64,000 nt of DNA from Bradyrhizobium sp. CCBAU 53421 (GCF_015291625.1 NZ_CP030047.1:3224001-3288000); one strand, 5' to 3'. Shown: positions 24,951 through 33,202, numbered from the stretch's first letter. Translations and numbers: made by a program. Notes: a model not told the origin generated them from the letters alone.

Positions 24951-26044
24951 GCAGGCGCCGCGAGATCAAGATCATCGTCCTCCTCGCCGCCGGCCTGGCG
25001 CTCGCGGCCGGCTTTATGCTCGATCGCCGTTCCACGGCATCGGCATATCTCGTGGCCTGGGTGACGGCAGCCGCGATCCCGATCGGAGCACTGGCGTTGT
25101 GGGCGACGAGCTATCTGGTCCGTCGCGTATGGACCGAGGCGCTGCATGAGCAATTCGTCGCAACAGCGGCAACGTTGCCCGTGATTGCTGTGGCGTCGCT
25201 GCCGATCCTATTTTTCACCAAGCAACTCTATCCGGCGGCCGCCGATCCGTCCGCCTTGCCGCCATTTAAGAGCTACTACCTTGCAACCTGGTTCTTCATA
25301 TTGCGTGGCGGTATCTATTTTGGGCTCTGGATCGGGCTCACCGTTCGGCTACGCCGAGCGTGGCGCAACGATGGCGCCATGGTGCGCGCGGCATCTGCGG
25401 GATTGGTCGTCTACGCCTTGACCGTATCGCTGGCCGGTATCGACTGGATGGAATCGCTCGAGCCTGACTTTCATTCCTCGGTCTACGGCCTTCTCTTCCT
25501 TAGCTTTACGCTGCTCAGCGGCTTCGCCTTTGTGCTGGGCGTCAGCCTGCTCCCGGGACGTCGGATCGGCCGTAGCGCCGGCTATAGCGGATTGCTGCTT
25601 TCGCTGATCCTGCTGTGGGGCTACCTTCATGCGATGCAGTACATCGTGATCTGGTCGGGCAATATCCCCGATGAAGTGACCTGGTATCAGGCACGATCGG
25701 AACAGGGGTGGCAGTATCTGCTTGCTGTGCTTTCGCTCGGACAGTTCGTGCTGCCGTTCTTCGCACTGCTGAGCGCGAAGGTTCGATTCGGTCCCCGTGC
25801 GCTCCTGATGCTCTGCGGGCTGACCTTGCTGATGCGCTGTTGTGAGGCAGCTCTTTTGATCCTGCCGGCGATCCACCATATCGCGCTGTTGACCACAGCT
25901 CTGATGCTCCTTGCCGCCGTGCTATTCTTTGGATCGCTGCTGTGGCTGGCTTTCGACCGGGCGTTGGCCAATGACGGCCGCCTTTTCAGCCTGGCTTGGG
26001 GGATGCGCCACTCCGCCGGATCGGAAGCGCCACCAGCGCGATAA
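24947..26044 (+). CDS. actF: Alternative complex III subunit F
   Basis: A 365-residue membrane protein with about ten spans, related to ActC but without a clear quinol site; matches ActF, the last subunit of the complex. Start 24947 is set by the ATGA overlap with actE; an upstream in-frame codon at 24848 lies inside actE. Its 3' end overlaps the convergent SCO gene by 59 bases. Confidence 0.9.
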   Translation: MSRRREIKIIVLLAAGLALAAGFMLDRRSTASAYLVAWVTAAAIPIGALALWATSYLVRRVWTEALHEQFVATAATLPVIAVASLPILFFTKQLYPAAADPSALPPFKSYYLATWFFILRGGIYFGLWIGLTVRLRRAWRNDGAMVRAASAGLVVYALTVSLAGIDWMESLEPDFHSSVYGLLFLSFTLLSGFAFVLGVSLLPGRRIGRSAGYSGLLLSLILLWGYLHAMQYIVIWSGNIPDEVTWYQARSEQGWQYLLAVLSLGQFVLPFFALLSAKVRFGPRALLMLCGLTLLMRCCEAALLILPAIHHIALLTTALMLLAAVLFFGSLLWLAFDRALANDGRLFSLAWGMRHSAGSEAPPAR

Positions 26045-26810
26045 GGGCGGCCATCGTGATCACGACAGCACCAGTTAATATTCGCCAGATCGCAAGGGTA
26101 TAGACGCCTGTTGCCGGATCGAAGCCATAGCAGAACAGGTGGGCCTGATCCGACCATGTGCCGACGTGGCCGCGGCCAGCCTCGACCAATGCGAGCCGCA
26201 GGTCACGGGGATCGATGGCGATGCCGGATAGCGCGCGCGAGACGCGGCCCCCTGGCGTGACCACGAATGCCGCGACCGGATGGGCGAACTGGTCGCGCTC
26301 GCGGTCATAGCTCGTCCGGATGCCGAACGACGCCAGCAGCTCGTTCACGCTGGCGGAAGTTCCCCGCAAGAATGTCGCGTGATCTGCGACTTCGCCGCGG
26401 GTGGTGACCTGCTTGGCTTTCATGGTCTGGGCGTCGCCAGCCGTGTCCTTTGGATCAAGCCCGAGCACCACCAGCCGAAAATCGATTCCAGCCCGCAAAC
26501 CGGTATCTGCCAGCGCGTTCGAGACGATCGACAGCAGCGGACCGCAAAGCGTCGCGCAGGTGTAATCTGCATTGATCCAAACGGTGGGAGTCGCTTGCAG
26601 CCACGCCTGAAGAGGCCGCGTCTGATTCAGCTCATTCGCGAGGGGCACGTCGAGCGGCAATTGCCTGCTCAAGGTGGAGGTCGTCTCGACTCGTTCCAAT
26701 TGATCCCGTTCGAGCGCGGCATGCGCACAAGGCATTGTGCTCACGAGAGCAACCAGCAGTCCTATCCAGATTGAGAAGACAGAGGGGTTAGTTTGCGGAA
26801 CGTGCGTCAT
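25986..26810 (-). CDS. SCO1/SenC-type copper chaperone
   Basis: A 274-residue SCO-family protein: signal/anchor at the N-terminus (residues about 10-31), thioredoxin fold with the copper motif C85-ATL-C89 (YTCATLCGPLL), the distal His in DQFAHPVAAFVV, and an unusual extra C-terminal membrane span (LTGAVVITMAALIALVAL). SCO proteins load the CuA site of subunit II. Start 26810 gives the best signal; a longer frame exists upstream. It is placed next to the act operon rather than the cta operon and converges on actF. Confidence 0.88.
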   Translation of the reverse strand: MTHVPQTNPSVFSIWIGLLVALVSTMPCAHAALERDQLERVETTSTLSRQLPLDVPLANELNQTRPLQAWLQATPTVWINADYTCATLCGPLLSIVSNALADTGLRAGIDFRLVVLGLDPKDTAGDAQTMKAKQVTTRGEVADHATFLRGTSASVNELLASFGIRTSYDRERDQFAHPVAAFVVTPGGRVSRALSGIAIDPRDLRLALVEAGRGHVGTWSDQAHLFCYGFDPATGVYTLAIWRILTGAVVITMAALIALVALPIRRSGASPKPG

Positions 26811-27591
26811 GGCTGAACCGGTGACATCCGCAAGGCAAGTGCGGTGCGCTGACGATGGTTCCTGAGACATTCGCTTCGTTAATGGTCGCGGTCCGGCGTT
26901 CCGCGTCCGCCCGCCGCGTGTCCTCTCGCGATGGCTGCCGTTTTGCACTGTTCCGTTCGTAACTTAGGTTGTGGTTGCAATCCTCGTCACTCCGTGAGCT
27001 GCCTTGTGCTGGTGACGCGGACGCTTCCGCTTCCAACCGAAGCACGACATAAAGAAATCTCGATACTGATCCAAGCAAACCACGACGCTTCGACAGCTCT
27101 CGGCCTTCAAGGACGATGTCCTTCGGCAAGCATCAAACCTGAAAGGGGGCCGAGCGCGAGGACGCCATGCAAAGAGTTCGCTCTGCTGAACTTGCTGTGA
27201 AGATCCGACGACTGGGCTCTGACCCACGGAATGGGGCATGGAGTTGCTCTCTTCCGGCTCCTGAGCCCCTAAGGGCCTCCGCTGGGAAGCGGGGCCCCTT
27301 CATCTTACTGGACATCCGGGCCGATCGTGGTCGATCGTTCGGGGCATTCTCTTTGGCGCGTTGCATCTCTTTAGCTACGCCGTCGCAAAGCCTTGCAGGC
27401 GGCTTTCGAGCGCCACGGCTCTCCATCGGCGGTCAATCAGCTCGATTCGCAGCGGCTTGTTTCGAACTGGAACTGCAGCAGCAAGTCGGATCAGCAAATA
27501 TTGCGCTGGCAGCCGCAATGTCGGTTTGCAGACATTCTCCGCGGTCGTTTCTGATTCTTTAGTGTTCAGGTAACGACCGACGACTGAGGCT
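26811..27591. other. Gene-poor stretch without supported genes
   Basis: No frame here shows a recognisable protein or a good start. It holds a small perfect inverted repeat (AAGGAC-GAT-GTCCTT near 27109-27123) and a GC-rich imperfect hairpin near 27266-27300. A GGAAC motif on the minus strand (26862-26858) lacks a -10. It is the left part of a decayed region reaching 31.6 kb. Confidence 0.5.
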
Positions 27592-27690
27592 TCAGTTCTC
27601 CCAAATCCTTGCCACGCGGATCGACGTCAGCCCGTTTTCGCCCAGCTCAAGCAGTCGTCGCTCGTGTTCCGCGGTCCACGGCTTTGGCAT
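27592..27690 (-). CDS. Mini-protein, SANT/Myb-like N-terminal fragment (32 aa)
   Basis: A 32-residue frame from ATG 27690 to TGA 27592 that begins MPKPWTAEHERRLLELGENG. The W-T-x-E-x-E-R-R-L-x-E-L pattern is that of the first helix of a SANT/Myb-like small DNA-binding protein, which normally continues for another 20-40 residues; this one stops after RVARIWEN. Probably a truncated relic. Confidence 0.3.
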   Translation of the reverse strand: MPKPWTAEHERRLLELGENGLTSIRVARIWEN

Positions 27691-27834
27691 CGTTCGCTGG
27701 TTTTCCTGAAGGCGTCTGATTGTGCCGGTTCGCTGATCGATCCATCGCAATCCACGTGTGCTGATGGCACCGGGGCGATACGGGAAATCATCTCGTCATG
27801 GGAATAGACCGATGCGGCCAAATGGATTCATAGA

Positions 27835-27881
27835 AACGGCCTCAGCACTTCTGGGGGCCGGAGGCCAGTGCTGAAGCCGTT
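27835..27881. repeat. Long hairpin (15-base inverted repeat)
   Basis: Arms at 27835-27849 and 27867-27881 are complementary over 15 bases with one mismatch (AACGGCcTCAGCACT against AGTGCTGAaGCCGTT); the 17-base loop contains a second small GGCC..GGCC pairing. No T-run follows on either strand, so it is not a standard terminator; it could be part of a small RNA or a transposable-element end. Confidence 0.6.
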
Positions 27882-28025
27882 GCCTGAACATCCGGGAGTG
27901 AGTCGCTGGAGACAGGCAACAATATGATGTCGACGCCCAAAGTTCCCGCATTTGCATATGTGAATGAGCGCCCCGGCTTACCACAGTCGTGGTTCGGACC
28001 AAGCAGATGGCGAGCGGTCCCGCGT

Positions 28026-28175
28026 TCAGTGCCCGAGCCCTAGCAGGAGCCGAAAGCCAAAATAAGCGCCCGTAACGACAGCCGCGGTGACTACAAATGA
28101 GAACAGGATGCGCCAAAGGTCGGCTTGCTTGAGCTTGAAAATGGGTTCGTTGCTCCCAAGCAAAAGTCGCGTCAT
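28026..28175 (-). CDS. Small single-span membrane protein (49 aa)
   Basis: A 49-residue frame from ATG 28175 to TGA 28026: a polar N-terminus (MTRLLLGSNEPIFKLKQADLW) and one membrane span (ILFSFVVTAAVVTGAYFGF) ending RLLLGLGH. Composition and charge pattern fit a real protein; no strong ribosome binding site is seen and no family is recognised. Confidence 0.45.
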   Translation of the reverse strand: MTRLLLGSNEPIFKLKQADLWRILFSFVVTAAVVTGAYFGFRLLLGLGH

Positions 28176-28876
28176 CCCGGAAGGCAGGATTACCTCTCAC
28201 GATAGTCTGGGGGAGCTGGCCGCCGCCTTAACATGGGTGAAGCAGAAAGATGATTTCCGGCGAGCCGATATCGGTCGCGGGGTGCTGGTCTTTGCCACTA
28301 CCGCGGCGGATGCGGTGACTGTGCAAGCAAGGCCCCGAGGGGTTAGACGGGTGTGAGGCCTCGCTCTGGAGAATCTGCAGACCGGCGGATGCATCCGGCG
28401 ATCTGATCTCCGTCCGATGATGTCGCTTACGGTGCTAATGCGAGGCGGAAGGCCCGGCTTTTCATTTTCATGTCGTTGGCGGTCGCGCCCCGGATACGCT
28501 GAGCCTGGGCTGCTGCTCGCATCTTCGGCCGCTTGCATTTGGCCGCCGAGACCATCGAGAAGCTGACACTGCGCGTCGTCGGCTGCCCGGCCGGAGCCGC
28601 GACCGAGATTGCGGCCATCGTCTTTTTTGACGCTGCATCTCATCTCGATCGGAGCGCTTATGGTGGTCATTTTCACCGGCGCAAAGGCGCACCCTAGGAG
28701 CCAAAAAATTGGCCGTTATGAACTCGGCCCGGTTTGCGTCCCTTGCTCGAGAGGGAGAGCGGAGAGAGCCGCTCATTGTGGACCTCACGAGCTACGCGAG
28801 CACGTCTTTGCCGATATCCGCGAACTTGTATTAGGGGCTGCGCAGGAACGATGTCCTGTACGGCGCGTAGCCGTTC
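28176..28876. other. Stretch with no supported gene
   Basis: Several overlapping frames exist on both strands but none has a convincing start, domain or codon pattern. No mobile-element signature is seen. Confidence 0.45.
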
Positions 28877-29084
28877 ATGAGTGCGGATGCTTATCTCGAA
28901 ATGGCAGAGCATTGTCGGCGAGGCCAAGGAATGGACACGGGATGCTTTCACGCGCCGATACTTGGAGCATATGGAGCGCAGCTACCGCGTCTTAGCCCGC
29001 AGCGAGGCCATGCTGGAAGATTCCGAGAAGGCGCAGGCGAAGCTGGACAATAGCAAGCGAGGAAAGGCGCCCGGCGTCATCTGA
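28877..29084 (+). pseudogene. Small conserved-type protein with a frameshift
   Basis: Frame one from ATG 28877 reads MSADAYLEMAEHCRR, then the sequence shifts at about 28916-28928 to another frame that continues EAKEWTRDAFTRRYLEHMER and on through SYRVLARSEAMLEDSEKAQ to the stop at 29084. Together they make one helical protein of about 68 residues of a kind I recall as common and unnamed in bradyrhizobia. One inserted base in CGGCGAGGCC explains the break. Confidence 0.55.
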
Positions 29085-29169
29085 TGCGAAGAGAGGCCGC
29101 CAACTGAGACGGCGTCTCTTCGCAGGTCGGGATGCGAGGCCTGTGAGATCGCAATTTGCGTGCGCCAAT

Positions 29170-29301
29170 CTATAGCTCAACAGCCTGCCCGATAGCGAGC
29201 TTCCGCGCCTTGTCCTTCGCGGCTTCGTCGTCGCACACCAAGTCCACGCGGTCGATGATATGGCCATCGTCCCCCGGGACATACGCCTTGTAGTTCCGCA
29301 T
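29170..29301 (-). pseudogene. Small conserved-type protein truncated by a stop
   Basis: ATG 29301 starts MRNYKAYVPGDDGHIIDRVD, then LVCDDEAAKDKARKLAIGQAVEL, where a TAG at 29170-29172 ends it at 43 residues. This matches a small protein type I recall from bradyrhizobia in which VEL is followed by Trp and a basic tail. Reading through the stop gives IGARKLRS, so a TGG-to-TAG change is likely. It could still be a working short form. Confidence 0.45.
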
Positions 29302-29380
29302 TGCCTGGAGCGCTCCCGAAGAACGTAGAATGGTTCCAGGTCTGCGGTCTACGGAATGCGGGAAGTCGACCGAGGCGGCC

Positions 29381-29548
29381 TTATTTGTCGTCCTCGCGAG
29401 GCGGATCGAATTTGTTGCCTAGGAAAATGTTGGGGACAGGGAGACGGAGCATTTCCAGTGTGCGGGCGCAAATCTGTCGCGTCCGTTCGATCTCTTCGGC
29501 TATTCGTGCGGTTTCAATGGCAAGGTTCTTCTTGGAATCTGATAGCAC
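29381..29548 (-). CDS. Small hypothetical protein (55 aa)
   Basis: A 55-residue frame from GTG 29548 (GGGAG seven bases upstream) to TAA 29381. A charged amphipathic helix (NLAIETARIAEEIERTRQIC) is followed by ARTLEMLRLPVPNIFLGNKF and an acidic tail. The pattern resembles short unnamed proteins common in bradyrhizobia. Function unknown. Confidence 0.55.
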   Translation of the reverse strand: MLSDSKKNLAIETARIAEEIERTRQICARTLEMLRLPVPNIFLGNKFDPPREDDK

Positions 29549-29693
29549 AGCGGCGCTCCCTGTTATGCAGGCGGGAGCGCTTTTGGTCTCTCAGCCACCG
29601 ACGCCTACGGGCAGAGCCTCGGCCGGTGATAGCCGTACTATGCGCCAGCTTCGCAAATGTTGCTATAGGAACTCCGTTCACCGACGGAGGACC

Positions 29694-29761
29694 ATGGAAG
29701 CCGCCGAAGCGGCCCCAGCAACCTTTGGGGGCCCTGATGAAGGGGGCTAGTTGCTGGGGCC
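29694..29761 (+). other. Mini-ORF inside a strong inverted repeat
   Basis: An 18-codon frame (ATG 29694 to TAG 29748-29750) sits four bases after a perfect GGAGG. Its second half spans a perfect 12-base inverted repeat: GGCCCCAGCAAC at 29711-29722 and GTTGCTGGGGCC at 29750-29761. The arrangement resembles a leader peptide with an attenuator-like hairpin, but no gene follows closely on the plus strand. Confidence 0.4.
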
Positions 29762-29797
29762 ATCTACCGGCCCGATGCGCCGAGCCAGGTTCGCTTT

Positions 29798-29881
29798 TCA
29801 GGTAAGCAGGGCAAGGGCGACTATCGCGATGGGGCACAGTCCGAACGTGACGACGCCGATCCGGATTAGAAATTCGGCCAT
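29798..29881 (-). CDS. Very small membrane peptide (27 aa)
   Basis: ATG 29881 to TGA 29798 encodes a 27-residue peptide that is almost entirely one membrane span (IRIGVVTFGLCPIAIVALAL). GGAG lies eight bases upstream. No relatives are recognised. Confidence 0.4.
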   Translation of the reverse strand: MAEFLIRIGVVTFGLCPIAIVALALLT

Positions 29882-30059
29882 GGCACGAACTCCAAACGCT
29901 CTACTAAGTTAAGTCCGGAGCTTTCGCGTGCAAAGTGCAGTTTGTGCCTGCCGCGCGCTGACGTTCGGCGGCAGAGAACACATAGCGTCCGATAAAAAAT
30001 GATGAGGCCAGAACATTTACCAATGCGTCTCGGTAGTCCTGCAACTTCCGTTCACCTCA

Positions 30060-30284
30060 TCAGGGCCTTAGCCTGTATAACGGATAGCGCGGTGGTTCTG
30101 TGATGCATGTGCCCGCTGACGACACTCGGCATGGCACGTCATAGTGCAACCTGCCGCCGGAGTTATTGGCTCGCACCTTTGGCATTGTGGGATCAGTTGG
30201 CGCGGTAGCGTGCCGCTCAGGCGGCTCTCCAGCGGCGCTGAGGTTGTTCGTGGCGAAAAGGCTCGCCCCCGCGAGAGCCAGCAA
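30060..30284 (-). CDS. Possible small secreted protein with unclear start
   Basis: A frame with a signal-peptide-like start (KSLLLALAGASLFATNNLSA, cleavage near AAGE) and a Pro/Arg-rich mature part with two Cys (PCRVSSAGTCITEPPRYP). The only starts in frame are TTG 30284 or weak ATA/ATT codons near 30300; the original start may have mutated. Function unknown. Confidence 0.3.
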   Translation of the reverse strand: MLALAGASLFATNNLSAAGEPPERHATAPTDPTMPKVRANNSGGRLHYDVPCRVSSAGTCITEPPRYPLYRLRP

Positions 30285-30422
30285 AAGAGATTTCGTTATA
30301 ATGATCCGACGTCCCCGTATGGCCGCGTGACAACAGCATATTAGCAGGAAACCAGGTTAGCGTCTGGACTCTGCGTTCTATATCTGTTCTTGTGATTCAC
30401 ATCAAGCGCAGAACCAAGAGCC

Positions 30423-30653
30423 ATGCCGGACCTCGATACTGTTCGACGAGACATTCAGTACATGCGCGTCCAGGTCGGGCGCCAAAGAAGGGAAATGCTG
30501 ACGCTCCGGGAGGCAGGTATCTCGACAGGCTCGGCCGAAGCGCTGCTGGGGCGGATGCTCGACAAGGTCGATGGTCTCTGCGCTCAGCGGGACCGGCTCA
30601 AGAGGGATCTGCCCCAGGCCAGGCCGAAGGTGTTGGGAGGCCGGAGCTGGTGA
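30423..30653 (+). CDS. Small hypothetical protein (76 aa)
   Basis: A 76-residue basic, helical protein (MPDLDTVRRDIQYMRVQVGR then a QRREMLTLREAGI stretch, SAEALLGRMLDKVDGLCAQRDRLK) ending KVLGGRSW. This helical-hairpin type is recalled as a frequent unnamed protein in bradyrhizobia. ATG 30423 fits; CAAGAG lies just upstream. Confidence 0.6.
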   Translation: MPDLDTVRRDIQYMRVQVGRQRREMLTLREAGISTGSAEALLGRMLDKVDGLCAQRDRLKRDLPQARPKVLGGRSW

Positions 30654-31115
30654 GGTACTTCGATGACGAGAAGGAGCTGCCACCGTTTTTGGCGGCGCTC
30701 AATGAAAGTTCGGCATCGTGCGACGCGGGAAGGGCTATCCATGATCGCGGCACCGAAAATTGCGCTCGCGTTGGATTTTCGCGACAGACTTGCTTTCGCC
30801 CGACCGGTGGCGTCAACATCCCTGCATGAACGTAAAGGTCCGCTCGCCCAAGGCTCGCGAACAGCCTACGCGTAAGATTGGATGCGATATCGTAGGTCTG
30901 GCTGGTGTGGGGAAAAGCGGTAGCGCTCCACGGACTCGAATCCCCGCGACGCTTCATCCTTTGGTTCGTTCGGGCGCCCCAATCTGGTATCGCGCGCCAA
31001 TCTTGCCAAATCAAAACATTCAATCGGCGGATCATAGCCGAAGCGTCTCTCTTGCCGGTCAGCGCGCGCCTCAGCCTTTCGGGCTTGACCCGCTCCGCGA
31101 AGGCAATTTGGCCAT
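30654..31115. other. Stretch with no supported gene
   Basis: Frames on both strands are low quality. No sequence coding for the missing N-terminal part of the downstream monooxygenase fragment can be seen in any plus-strand frame. Confidence 0.5.
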
Positions 31116-31607
31116 TTGGAAACGTGGACCATCTCGCGTTCGTTACCGGCGCTGGCGTTGCACGACGAGCTCTATGGTCTGTCCCATCCGGAGGCCGGAC
31201 TCTCGACATTGTCCTATGATCTCGGCGTCGATCTCTCGCTGTTTCCACAGGATCAGGTCTTGCCGGAGAATCTCAGTGTCCCCGGCGTCGAGGGCCATTA
31301 TCGCGAGGTCTCCGAGTTGACCCGTCGCTCCGGTCTCAGCCTGGTCGAACTGGGGCAGCGGTACGGCGCGGGTCGTACGACCAGCGGCTTCACCGGGACG
31401 CCCGGCGCGGTCGCCGACCGCATGCAGGAGTGGTTCGAAGCCGGCGCCTGCGACGGCTTCATGTTGCAGATCCCCTACCTCCCGGGCCGGATCGAGGACG
31501 TAGTACATCAATTGGTGCCGGAGCTGCAGCGCCGCGGTCTCTTCCGAACCGAGTATGAAGGCGCGACTCTACGCGACTCGTTTGGATTGGTCCGACCGCC
31601 GAACTGA
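31116..31607 (+). pseudogene. C-terminal fragment of NtaA/SnaA/DszA-type FMN monooxygenase
   Basis: About 150 residues homologous to the C-terminal third of the bacterial-luciferase-like NtaA/SnaA/DszA family: HDELYGLSHPEAGLSTLSYDLGVD, ELGQRYGAGRTTSGFTGTP, VADRMQEWFEAGACDGFMLQ and VPELQRRGLFRTEYEGATLR. The full protein would be about 450 residues; the FMN-binding N-terminal part is absent. The intact paralogue lies at 34949. The first 15 codons are probably not original coding sequence. Confidence 0.75.
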
Positions 31608-31703
31608 CTGAAGAGCGCGGATCTGACGGCTGCTTGTCGTCATCCCTTCACGATCAGCAGATGTCGGCATCGGTGGTTGCGCCTCCTCGCAACCAAGGTG
31701 ATG

Positions 31704-31743
31704 AATAACCCAGCAATCCTGAATGGATTGCTGGGTTATCTTT
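31704..31743 (+). terminator. Intrinsic terminator with 15-bp stem
   Basis: ATAACCCAGCAATCC (31704-31718), loop TGAAT, GGATTGCTGGGTTAT (31724-31738), then CTTTT. Perfect 15-base stem. The T-run serves the plus strand (after the monooxygenase fragment), and the hairpin also sits just past the stop of the convergent StyA-like gene. Confidence 0.85.
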
Positions 31744-31752
31744 TGTGCGAAA

Positions 31753-33108
31753 TCAACCGACCCTTCCCGCAGCGCGTGCAAATTGCTCCGGCGCCTTGAA
31801 CCTTGCCAGGACAGCTTCCGCCGGCTCGGCCGCCAGATCAGCGATCAGCTTGTTTACCTCTTCTCGGCTCTGGATACCCAGCAACGGTTGCGGTTCTGAG
31901 AGAAAATCGAAGAACGCGCTTCCGATCTTCGGATTGACCGCCGCAGCCGGAAACAGAAGTTCGGCATGCGCCGCGTACTTTGCGTCGCCGAGAAACAGCC
32001 GTGTAACTTCCGTTGCCGCTGCGGCACGATGGTCCCAGTGCTTGCCGAACTGACCCTGCAGCCACTCGTACGTGATCTTGCCTTTGTACTCCCTGAGAGC
32101 CCGAATCAGCAGTGCAGACTGAACGACTGCATTTTGCGCGCCCTGGCCGCCGATCGGATCAAAGGAGACCGCGGCGTCGCCAATCGCAGCAACAGGGTGC
32201 CCGCTTGTCGTGATGGCGACGGCACGACGAACAGTGGGCGTGACAGCGCCCAGGAACCAGGAATGCGGGTCCTCATGCAGGGGCTCGAGCTGTTCGATCA
32301 ATGCCAGATCCTCCGGGAAATAGCCCGCAAACAGGCTGACGACGGCGTCGCGAGCGCTCTGCGTATCGATCGCGGATTTGAACAAGTCGATCCACGGGCT
32401 ACCAGGCTTGGCAAAGCCGATGAACGCCCGTGTGGCGCCGAGATCCTTGTGCAGATAAGGACCAAAGAACGTCTCGCCAAATTCGGCATGAATGGTGAAC
32501 CAATTATGCCTGGCGCCGTCTGAGCTGCGATAGGCGAATTGCTGATCGGCCCGATCCAACTCCTTGAAGGTCGCAAGCAGCAGGTGCCGCTGCGGCTCTG
32601 CGTAGACCGTGCGATCCGGGTCAACCGGGAAAAACGAGGACAAGCCACCCTTGCCCGTCGCGACGAGGGTGAGGTCGACGTCCGCGGCAATCGCGTCCAG
32701 GTCTTCTGTCGTGACGGCGCGCACGATAAACTTGCCACCTCGCGCCAGGAAGCAACCGAGGCGATCGTCGGCACGGAGCCGGGTGTCCACCGCCTGTGCT
32801 CGATAGTTGAATGGCCGGTCGAATTCGATGACCGGGGTTCGGGCTTCACCGGTACCGGAGACAATCCGGACGCTCATGCCGGTGCTGTTTCCGATCTCGT
32901 AGAGATTCTCGATGATCTCGGCATCGTAGTCGAGCGACTTGCCGAAATAGACGGCCGTGCCGGTGGGAGGCACATCGTTGCGCAGCGACCTGCGGTCTCG
33001 GTCGCTGTAGATCGTGACGTCAAATCCCGCGTTGACGAGGCCCAACCCTATCGTCGTTCCAGCAAGGCCGGCTCCGACGATGGCGACTCTACGTTTGGTG
33101 TTGGTCAC
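31753..33108 (-). CDS. StyA-like FAD-dependent monooxygenase
   Basis: A 451-residue flavoprotein of the styrene/indole monooxygenase (StyA) type. The FAD Rossmann motif VAIVGAGLAGTTIGLGLVNAG is at residues about 7-27, and a second FAD block AAIGDAAVSFDPIGGQGAQN near 310. Such enzymes oxygenate styrene, indole or similar compounds with FADH2 supplied by a separate reductase (StyB), which is not seen here. Start GTG 33108 has AGGAG 8 bases upstream; the longer frame to 33267 has no such site. Likely cotranscribed with the DszC-like gene 94 bases upstream. Confidence 0.8.
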   Translation of the reverse strand: MTNTKRRVAIVGAGLAGTTIGLGLVNAGFDVTIYSDRDRRSLRNDVPPTGTAVYFGKSLDYDAEIIENLYEIGNSTGMSVRIVSGTGEARTPVIEFDRPFNYRAQAVDTRLRADDRLGCFLARGGKFIVRAVTTEDLDAIAADVDLTLVATGKGGLSSFFPVDPDRTVYAEPQRHLLLATFKELDRADQQFAYRSSDGARHNWFTIHAEFGETFFGPYLHKDLGATRAFIGFAKPGSPWIDLFKSAIDTQSARDAVVSLFAGYFPEDLALIEQLEPLHEDPHSWFLGAVTPTVRRAVAITTSGHPVAAIGDAAVSFDPIGGQGAQNAVVQSALLIRALREYKGKITYEWLQGQFGKHWDHRAAAATEVTRLFLGDAKYAAHAELLFPAAAVNPKIGSAFFDFLSEPQPLLGIQSREEVNKLIADLAAEPAEAVLARFKAPEQFARAAGRVG

Positions 33109-33202
33109 CTGACTCTCCTGAAAGAACAATGGGCCGGTCCGAATGAGGGGGCGCAGCGCGGCTGCACCCAAGGCAATACATGAAGCCGCCAAAAAGGCGG
33201 TG

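Noticed and set aside
26858-26862. GGAAC motif upstream of the SCO gene (minus strand)
   Set aside because: The -10 positions read CACT or ACTT, too far from CGTT.
28427-28618. 63-codon minus-strand frame in the decayed region
   Set aside because: No ribosome binding site or recognisable pattern; equally open frames exist in the other phases.
29668-29672. GGAAC before the mini-ORF at 29694
   Set aside because: No -10 at the needed spacing and the ATG is only 21 bases away.
30390-30405. FNR/FixK- or Crp-like half-symmetric TTGTGATTCACATCAA
   Set aside because: Spacing does not fit TTGAT-N4-ATCAA or TGTGA-N6-TCACA.
30930-30955. T-loop-like sequence resembling a tRNA 3' arm
   Set aside because: No CCA end, no acceptor pairing and no anticodon arm at the right distance.
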